The notes below the pieces were generated by a model that was not told the origin of the DNA, made no database searches, and was given only the letters and a program-made list of their open reading frames with translations. The position numbers were made by a program, and so were the translations under genes. From an uncultured Bacilli bacterium (GTDB lineage: Bacteria > Bacillota_I > Bacilli_A > RF39 > UBA660): DNA of 47,190 bases. This document shows positions 41,625-47,190 of this stretch, piece after piece (position 1 is the first letter of the stretch; each line of letters starts with the position of its first letter). The stretch is taken from NCBI GenBank assembly GCA_944359085.1, contig CALVSQ010000005.1, forward strand, positions 1-47,190, written 5' to 3'.

Positions 41625-42410
41625 ATGAAATTTAAAAATATTAATACAAAAAAATTAATATACATTTTATTATCTAGTTTTATTGTTGTTTCTATTGTAG
41701 GATGTTCAAAAACTGATTCTAGTTTAAATAATTCTTATAATCAAAATAGTGAAAATATACCAGAAAATAAAGAAGAATATTTAGATAATAATCAAAAAAA
41801 TATAACAGAATCTAAAGAAGATAATAAAAGTAATACCTCAAATGAATCAAATGATAAAATACAAGATAATAACACACAAAATAATACAACAACTTATTCA
41901 AATAATGATGAAATAGCAATTCAAACATTTAGTAATATAAACAATGAAATTGATAGTGTTTTAAATAGTGAAGATATAGAAAACGCTAAAGAAAAAGCAA
42001 AAGGAACATTTATTACAATAGTTGATTTTATCTTTTATGATAGTGAAATAAATGGAGTAACATTTGATGAACTAACCGATGAAGGAAAACAAAAAATATT
42101 AGAATTAGCTAATAAAATTGATACAAAAATTGAAAATAAATTTCCTAATTACAAAGAAACTATATCAGATACAACAAAAAAAGCCTTTAACAAAGCTAGT
42201 GAATTAATAAAAAAAGGTGCTTATAATTTAAGTGAATTTTCAAAAGAAAAATTAGGTGAAGAAAATTATAATGCTATTATTGATGCTAAAGATGAATTTA
42301 TAGATTACACAAAACAAGCAATCGATATTATAGGTGATGTTGGAAGTAATATATTTGAAAATGGTAAAGAGTATATTAAAAATTGGTATGAAAACTTAAA
42401 AAGAGATTAG
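41625..42410 (+). CDS. Lipoprotein with Asn/Glu-rich linker and helical C-terminal domain
   Basis: I do not recognise a family. The N-terminus is a lipoprotein signal (S-F-I-V-V-S-I-V-G-C, Cys27). Residues about 28-105 form a low-complexity linker rich in Asn, Ser, Glu and Lys, probably spanning the wall. Residues about 106-261 are helical and charged, with amphipathic repeats (N-K-A-S-E-L-I-K-K-G-A...E-F-S-K-E-K-L-G-E-E). GGGGATGA precedes the ATG and a terminator follows. It stands alone between PFOR and a diguanylate cyclase, with no partner to suggest a role. Confidence 0.85.
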   Translation: MKFKNINTKKLIYILLSSFIVVSIVGCSKTDSSLNNSYNQNSENIPENKEEYLDNNQKNITESKEDNKSNTSNESNDKIQDNNTQNNTTTYSNNDEIAIQTFSNINNEIDSVLNSEDIENAKEKAKGTFITIVDFIFYDSEINGVTFDELTDEGKQKILELANKIDTKIENKFPNYKETISDTTKKAFNKASELIKKGAYNLSEFSKEKLGEENYNAIIDAKDEFIDYTKQAIDIIGDVGSNIFENGKEYIKNWYENLKRD

Positions 42411-42420
42411 TATCTCTTTT
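42399..42420. terminator. Bidirectional terminator, lipoprotein/GGDEF
   Basis: AAAAGAGAT (42399-42407) pairs with ATCTCTTTT (42412-42420) across a four-base loop. It holds the lipoprotein stop and lies against the end of the convergent gene. Confidence 0.85.
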
Positions 42421-43144
42421 ATTTTGTTGTATTTTCTTCTAATTCTTTATTATACACTATACTACCATTTTTACCATTTCTTTTTACATAATATAATGCT
42501 ATATCAATTTCCTTTATTGTTTTAGATGTTGTTTTATTTTTTTCATAAATTGAAATACCTGCCGAAAAAGATAAATTTAAATTTTTACTTTTCAAATTAA
42601 AAATTTTATTTATTTCATCAATACGTTTTTTTACTATTTCAACATTATTAGTGTCAAAAATAATCAAAAATTCTTCGCCTCCATAACGCCCAGCAAAGTC
42701 ATTTTTTCTTATATTTTCTTTGATAATAGTACCTAACATATTCAAAACTTGATCACCTATTTGATGACCGTAATTATCATTTACTTTTTTAAAATCATCT
42801 ATATCACATAAAGCAAAAACACTTGTTCTCTTTAATTTAGAAATAAAATCATCTAAGTCTTCTCTAGTTGCTAATCCAGTTATTTTATCTTTTTTTAATG
42901 TTGAAATATGTTCAAAATAATTTGTTACATCTTCTAAATATTCTATTTTATAATTTATATCATTTAAATTAAAACTTTTGCTTTTATTTTCATAATATTT
43001 ATTTCTATATTTGAAAATATTTTCATCAACTTTATTTCTTGTTAATTCTAAATATCTAGAACTAAAATATTCATTAGCATCAAATATTATATGATATTCC
43101 CAACCAAATTTAGATAATAACTCCTTAATATTTTCCAAAGACAA
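42419..43144 (-). CDS. Diguanylate cyclase (GGDEF domain)
   Basis: The C-terminal domain (about 90-230) makes cyclic di-GMP from GTP. The active site G-G-E-E-F is intact, preceded at the correct distance by R-K-N-D, an RxxD inhibitory I-site, so product feedback is likely. D-I-D-D-F-K-K-V-N-D-N-Y-G-H and the turn L-T-G-L-x-x-R (here I-T-G-L-A-T-R) are present. The N-terminal 80 or so residues are soluble and unassigned, with no membrane segment. I take the TTG at 43142-43144 as start because AGAGGTG precedes it by six bases. No EAL or PilZ protein is visible nearby. Confidence 0.92.
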   Translation of the reverse strand: MSLENIKELLSKFGWEYHIIFDANEYFSSRYLELTRNKVDENIFKYRNKYYENKSKSFNLNDINYKIEYLEDVTNYFEHISTLKKDKITGLATREDLDDFISKLKRTSVFALCDIDDFKKVNDNYGHQIGDQVLNMLGTIIKENIRKNDFAGRYGGEEFLIIFDTNNVEIVKKRIDEINKIFNLKSKNLNLSFSAGISIYEKNKTTSKTIKEIDIALYYVKRNGKNGSIVYNKELEENTTK

Positions 43145-43194
43145 AATAATCACCTCTAAAATAATTATAATTTATAATTATAGAAAAGTCAAAA

Positions 43195-43220
43195 AATACA
43201 TTAGACTGTGCTAATGTATT
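43195..43220 (-). terminator. GH31 gene terminator
   Basis: The ten-base stem AATACATTAG/CTAATGTATT with a six-base loop is followed by T residues on the minus strand and includes the stop codon of the GH31 gene. Confidence 0.85.
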
Positions 43221-45564
43221 CTAATAATCTTAAGAATAATTTGATAAATTTCTTTTCTAATCCTTTTCTACCTAATTTTCTTATTTCAATTCTTTTTTTC
43301 TTTATTGGTAAATCACTAAAAATAATTGCGTCAATTTTTTCTTTCATAAGTGTTTCAATTTGTAAATCATCTAAAATACCAGCAATATCATCATTAATTA
43401 ATCTTGTAGGATCAAATTCAATATCCTTACCTTTACAATTAATAGTTAACTGACCAATTGAATTAACATTATTAATTTCAACCACAAAATCAGGTCCTTG
43501 AACATATGATTTACAATCAATTTGCTCTTTATTTTCGTAAACAATAACATCAGTAGCTTTTTTAGCATTTCTAAATATTAACTTATAATTACGAGTGTCA
43601 GGAACAATGCCACTTTTACCTTCTAAAGCTCTTATTATAACGGTATAGTTACTAGGCATATAATTATATTCAATCTTAGTTAATAAATAAAAGCCTTTTT
43701 CATATAAACTAGATATTCCATCATCTTCATATAAATAATATTCATTACTGATACCGGGGAAAAAATGAATCTCCATATTTTTAGGTGGTGTTGTATCATT
43801 TAAATTATCATTAGATCCTAAAGGAATAATACTCCCTGCTTTCGCAAACACAGGATAGTTTTGATCTTTATAAAAAGTTACATAATTATTATTACCAGGA
43901 TATTTCTGGCCAGTAAAGAAATCATACCAAATACCTTCTGGCATATAAAATCTATGAACAACTCTATTCATAACATAGTCTTTTTTCTTAGTTATAGGAC
44001 AAACAAATAATTGACTTCCAAAATAATATTCATCACTATATAATAAATCATCATACATTTCTTTAGCCACATAATAAATAGGCTTAACAATTGGAACTCC
44101 ATCTTTATAGTATTTATAAGCTTCACTATATAAATAAGGTATTAATTTATGTCTCAATTGTAAATAATCAGTTACAATACCTAAAGTTTTAACACTCCAT
44201 CTCCATGGTTCCCTTTTATAATATTTTCCACAATCAGCTCCAAATTTAAATATAGGAGAAAAAACACCTAATTGAACATAACGAGTATATAATTCATTAT
44301 CCTCAACACCTTTAAAATATCCACCAATATCGTGAGCCCACCAACTAACGCCTATATTAGTAGAAGCACTATTATACTTAGGAATTAATTTTAAAGTATC
44401 CCAACTAACTTCAGTTTTTCCAGGATATAATACAGAATATTTATGTTGAACTAAAGAATTATCATAAGATAATAACATTGGTCTCCTTTTATAATTTCTT
44501 TTCATATCATTATATTGATAATGTTGTAAAAAGTATTCATTAAAACAATCTAACCAATAAAAATCAACACCTAAAGCATCTAAAGGATGAATATATAATT
44601 TTAAATAAACATCAACCCATTTAGGATCTAAAATATTATAAGGTATTACTCCGTTTTCATCTGTATTCAAATATTTATTAGCTTGTTCATAATACTCATC
44701 AATATCATAAAATCCTTCAGTAGGATTAATATTTAAACCTACTCTTATCCCTAGTTTGTGTAAATATGAAATCATTTCATAAGGAGCTTTAAATAAATCT
44801 TTATTAAAAGTAAAACCAGTTTTTAAATGTTCTTTATTTTTATAAGTCCTTACATGCCAATCTTTATCCAATAAAACAACTGAAACAGGAATTTTATATT
44901 TATTAAAATTATCTACCAATTGTTTTAATGTAGTATCATTATATTCATTATTTCTACTCCACCAATTACCTAAAGCAAATCTTGGAATTAAAGATGGATT
45001 ACCTGTTAAATTATAATAATCTTTTAAACATAAATCAAAATCATTTAAATAAACAAATAGATAAACATCAAATTCATTATTATTTTCTCTAAAAGTACCA
45101 TCTTCACATACTATTTTATTTTTAGTATCTTCAATTGAAACGAATCCATCTAAAGAATATAAACTTTTAATATTTTTTAATTTACCTTTTTCAATTAAAA
45201 TAGGAGCATCATATGTTTTTGCTTCTACATGTTTATAAAACCATACCTTATCAGTGTTTAATATTTCAACTTTTAAATTTTTATTATTTGGTTTTCTGTC
45301 TTTAGTATAAAAAACTTTGAAATATGATGTTGCAAGTTCTAAATAATTTTTATCTTCTTTAACTTGAAATTTAACTTTAGGAAAATTTCTATTTTTTACT
45401 AGCAATGTTGGTTCATCTACAAACATTCCATTTTCATTATATTCAAATCTAATCAATCGTTCACTTAAAACAGTAAAACGATATTTTTTACCTTCTAATA
45501 TATTTTCAGGATTTGCTTTAATGCTACTATAATCCACCTTAAAATGCTCACCTAAATCATACAT
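43201..45564 (-). CDS. GH31 alpha-glucosidase
   Basis: This 787-residue glycoside hydrolase has an N-terminal beta-sandwich (about 1-185), a TIM barrel with F-Y-W-L-D-C-F-N-E whose Asp339 is the expected nucleophile, W-W-A-H-D-I-G-G-Y (about 408-416), and C-terminal beta domains with P-V-F-A-K-A-G-S-I-I-P. GH31 enzymes release glucose from the non-reducing ends of alpha-glucans, or xylose from xyloglucan. No signal peptide is present, so it works in the cytoplasm on imported oligosaccharides. A helical C-terminal tail of about 50 residues is extra. AAAGAGGTGA precedes the ATG. It lies between GGDEF and pyruvate kinase genes, each with its own terminator. Confidence 0.93.
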   Translation of the reverse strand: MYDLGEHFKVDYSSIKANPENILEGKKYRFTVLSERLIRFEYNENGMFVDEPTLLVKNRNFPKVKFQVKEDKNYLELATSYFKVFYTKDRKPNNKNLKVEILNTDKVWFYKHVEAKTYDAPILIEKGKLKNIKSLYSLDGFVSIEDTKNKIVCEDGTFRENNNEFDVYLFVYLNDFDLCLKDYYNLTGNPSLIPRFALGNWWSRNNEYNDTTLKQLVDNFNKYKIPVSVVLLDKDWHVRTYKNKEHLKTGFTFNKDLFKAPYEMISYLHKLGIRVGLNINPTEGFYDIDEYYEQANKYLNTDENGVIPYNILDPKWVDVYLKLYIHPLDALGVDFYWLDCFNEYFLQHYQYNDMKRNYKRRPMLLSYDNSLVQHKYSVLYPGKTEVSWDTLKLIPKYNSASTNIGVSWWAHDIGGYFKGVEDNELYTRYVQLGVFSPIFKFGADCGKYYKREPWRWSVKTLGIVTDYLQLRHKLIPYLYSEAYKYYKDGVPIVKPIYYVAKEMYDDLLYSDEYYFGSQLFVCPITKKKDYVMNRVVHRFYMPEGIWYDFFTGQKYPGNNNYVTFYKDQNYPVFAKAGSIIPLGSNDNLNDTTPPKNMEIHFFPGISNEYYLYEDDGISSLYEKGFYLLTKIEYNYMPSNYTVIIRALEGKSGIVPDTRNYKLIFRNAKKATDVIVYENKEQIDCKSYVQGPDFVVEINNVNSIGQLTINCKGKDIEFDPTRLINDDIAGILDDLQIETLMKEKIDAIIFSDLPIKKKRIEIRKLGRKGLEKKFIKLFLRLLEYISTV

Positions 45565-45621
45565 AGAATCACCTCTTTATTCTTTAATATAATTATAAAT
45601 TATATACTAGTTTTAGTCAAG

Positions 45622-45666
45622 AAAAAAAGAAACTAAATTTTATCTATTTTCATAAAATTAGTTTCT
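45622..45666 (-). terminator. Pyruvate kinase terminator
   Basis: AGAAACTAATTTTAT pairs with ATAAAATTTAGTTTCT (one bulged base) and is followed by seven T residues on the minus strand. The hairpin contains the stop codon. Confidence 0.85.
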
Positions 45667-47039
45667 CTTGATTCACCATCTTTATAAAATCCTCCAGTTA
45701 TCAAAATGATATCATTTTGTTGTAATTTTAAGAAATTAATTGCTTTTTCTTTTGCATCATTTACAATTTCATCTGTCGATTTGAATACACTTGTTACAAC
45801 TGGATATACAGCCCAATCAAGCGCTAATGAACGAGCAATTTTTTCATTTGGGCAAGTAGCTAAAACTAAACATTTTGGTCTTAAATTACTAACACTTACA
45901 GCAGTCTTACCACTCATAGTAGTTGCTACTATCAATTTAGCATCTAATAAGCTTGCAGTTTCAACAACATTAGTAGCAATTGCTCCTTTAATAGTTTTAT
46001 CTATATAATTATTGTTTATTGTATAATTTAAATACTTTTCAGTATTTTCACAAATCTTTGCCATGTATTTTACTGTTTCAATAGGATATTTACCCATTGT
46101 AGTTTCTCCTGATAACATAACAGCATCAGTACCATTAATAACAGCGTTAGCAACATCAGATACTTCTGCTCTAGTAGGTCTCATATTCTTTTTCATAGAT
46201 TCTAACATTTCAGTAGCTACAATACAAAATTTACCATGTTTACGACAAGATTCAATAATCTTTCTTTGTAAGATAGGTAAATCTTCCATAGCAGCTTCAA
46301 CACCTAAATCACCACGAGCTACCATAACACCATCAACTACTTCAACAATAGAATCTAAATTCATTATACCTGTTCTACTTTCAATTTTAGCTATTACTTT
46401 CATATCTTCACGATTATGTTTTTTTAATATTTCTTTTGCTTGCAAAACATCTTCTTTTGTTGAAACGAAAGATAAAGCTAAAAAATCTCCTTCATGTTCA
46501 CATGCATATATAATGTCTTCTTCATCTTGTTTACTAATAAATGGCATATCTAACTTAACACCAGGAACACTTAAACTTTTTTTATTTCCTAATACTCCAC
46601 CACTAGTAATTTTACATGTAATACCATCTTCTTCTTTAGAAATTACATCCATACTCATTAAACCATTTTCTAATAAAATAGTATCACCGATATTAATAGA
46701 GTCAATTGCACTAGGATGATTTACAGTAAATCTTTCTTCATTACCTAACACATAATCTTTAACAACTCTTATAGTTTTCCCTTCTACTAAATTAATTTCA
46801 TCATTTTCTAGCATACCATTTCTAAATTCTGGTCCTTTAGTATCATATAATATAGCTACATTTAATCCAGTCATTTCTCTTACTTTTTTTACTGAACTTA
46901 CAACATTTTCTCTTTCTTCTAAAGTTGCATGTGAAAAATTGATACGAGCCACATTCATACCATTTTTAACCATTTCACACATTACATTTGGATCACAACT
47001 AGCTGGTCCAATACTACAAATAATTTTAGTTTTTTTCAA
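45633..47039 (-). CDS. pyk: Pyruvate kinase
   Basis: It catalyses the last step of glycolysis, phosphoenolpyruvate plus ADP to pyruvate plus ATP. The 468-residue protein has the standard layout: K-T-K-I-I-C-S-I-G-P-A-S, the B domain, the catalytic K-I-E-S-R-T-G and V-A-R-G-D-L-G-V-E motifs, A-T-E-M-L-E-S-M and a C-terminal allosteric domain. It lacks the extra PEP-utiliser domain of Bacillus pyruvate kinases. The start is TTG (47037-47039), with AAGGAG nine bases upstream; an earlier ATG is out of frame. It feeds PFOR, encoded about 4 kb away. Confidence 0.97.
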   Translation of the reverse strand: MKKTKIICSIGPASCDPNVMCEMVKNGMNVARINFSHATLEERENVVSSVKKVREMTGLNVAILYDTKGPEFRNGMLENDEINLVEGKTIRVVKDYVLGNEERFTVNHPSAIDSINIGDTILLENGLMSMDVISKEEDGITCKITSGGVLGNKKSLSVPGVKLDMPFISKQDEEDIIYACEHEGDFLALSFVSTKEDVLQAKEILKKHNREDMKVIAKIESRTGIMNLDSIVEVVDGVMVARGDLGVEAAMEDLPILQRKIIESCRKHGKFCIVATEMLESMKKNMRPTRAEVSDVANAVINGTDAVMLSGETTMGKYPIETVKYMAKICENTEKYLNYTINNNYIDKTIKGAIATNVVETASLLDAKLIVATTMSGKTAVSVSNLRPKCLVLATCPNEKIARSLALDWAVYPVVTSVFKSTDEIVNDAKEKAINFLKLQQNDIILITGGFYKDGESRETNFMKIDKI

Positions 47040-47066
47040 AATACATCACTCCTTAAACGCTATACA

Positions 47067-47094
47067 ATTATAACACATTTTAAAAAAATTGCAA
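47067..47094 (-). promoter_or_regulatory. pyk promoter
   Basis: On the minus strand, TTGCAA (47089-47094) and TATAAT (47067-47072) are separated by 16 bases, about 30 bases before the TTG start. Confidence 0.8.
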
Positions 47095-47129
47095 ATAAAA
47101 AAAGAAATATTTTTCTTCAGATTGTAGAC

Positions 47130-47165
47130 AAACCCCACATTTGAAAAAAATGTGGGGTTTTCTTT
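47130..47165. terminator. Strong hairpin upstream of pyk, terminator of a gene beyond the window
   Basis: AAACCCCACATTT (47130-47142) pairs perfectly with AAATGTGGGGTTT (47148-47160). The T-run is longer on the plus strand (TTTTCTTTT) than on the minus (TTTGTCT). It most likely ends the minus-strand gene to the right and insulates pyk. Confidence 0.75.
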
Positions 47166-47190
47166 TACATGGTTTTTTGAAATTTTAATT

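Noticed and set aside
46063-46719. A 218-codon plus-strand open frame opposite pyruvate kinase
   Set aside because: It is antisense to a strongly conserved gene, has no family resemblance and low-complexity composition, and arises from the AT-rich codon use of pyk.
1-47190. Mycoplasma-type genetic code (TGA as Trp)
   Set aside because: Several genes, including the histidine kinase/response regulator overlap and the ABC permease, end naturally at TGA, and Trp is encoded by TGG in conserved positions.

Overview
The window is very AT-rich, gene-dense Firmicutes DNA. SpoVD, LtaS-type teichoic acid synthase, pyruvate:ferredoxin oxidoreductase, TypA, GGAGG/GGTGA-type ribosome sites and frequent TTG/GTG starts suggest an uncultured anaerobic gut member of the Bacilli/Mollicutes-like lineages. 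I cannot place it more precisely from sequence alone. Nearly every gene is on the minus strand, so operons read right to left. The standard genetic code fits: genes end normally at TGA, TAA and TAG.

Region 1 (about 1-16,790) is accessory DNA. A large serine recombinase (1171-2754) and a truncated spoVD (16666-17769) are each followed, in the direction of transcription, by the same attachment-like sequence (cores 1117-1126 and 16718-16727, 15,601 bp apart). Each core is followed by a copy of one unusual gene with two DUF5655-like domains. I read 1117-16727 as a 15.6-kb integrative element inserted at the codons of the SxN active-site motif of spoVD. A second, related element probably begins at its left edge (DUF5655 copy 1, then an ArsR-type regulator running off the window). 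The cargo of the complete element is a LysR regulator paired with a NUDIX protein that has lost its catalytic glutamates, followed by a tightly packed 13-gene operon. That operon encodes an aminotransferase, two ATP-grasp ligases, an amino-acid-type ABC transporter, two APH/choline-kinase-fold kinases, a radical SAM enzyme, a nucleoside-phosphorylase homologue, a sugar-nucleotide/CDP-choline-type nucleotidyltransferase, a NUDIX hydrolase and a HAD phosphatase. It looks like a small-molecule biosynthesis pathway that I cannot match to a described one, and it is the best candidate here for an undescribed system.

Region 2 (about 16,670-31,250) is chromosomal: truncated spoVD, a rhodanese lipoprotein, prepilin peptidase and a GspF/PilC-type protein with an odd N-terminal extension, a YqfQ-like small protein, typA, a membrane-anchored SNase-type nuclease, a two-component system, a UvrD-type helicase with zinc ribbons, and the operon rnhB - DHH phosphoesterase - GNAT - metallo-beta-lactamase-fold hydrolase.

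Region 3 (about 31,250-47,190) holds tRNA-Cys beside a decayed kinase fragment, the operon P-type ATPase - ZIP transporter - LtaS-like enzyme, a five-repeat helicase-associated-domain protein built on helicase remnants, PFOR, a lipoprotein, a diguanylate cyclase, a GH31 alpha-glucosidase and pyruvate kinase. Many genes end inside their own terminator hairpins, as expected for a compact genome.
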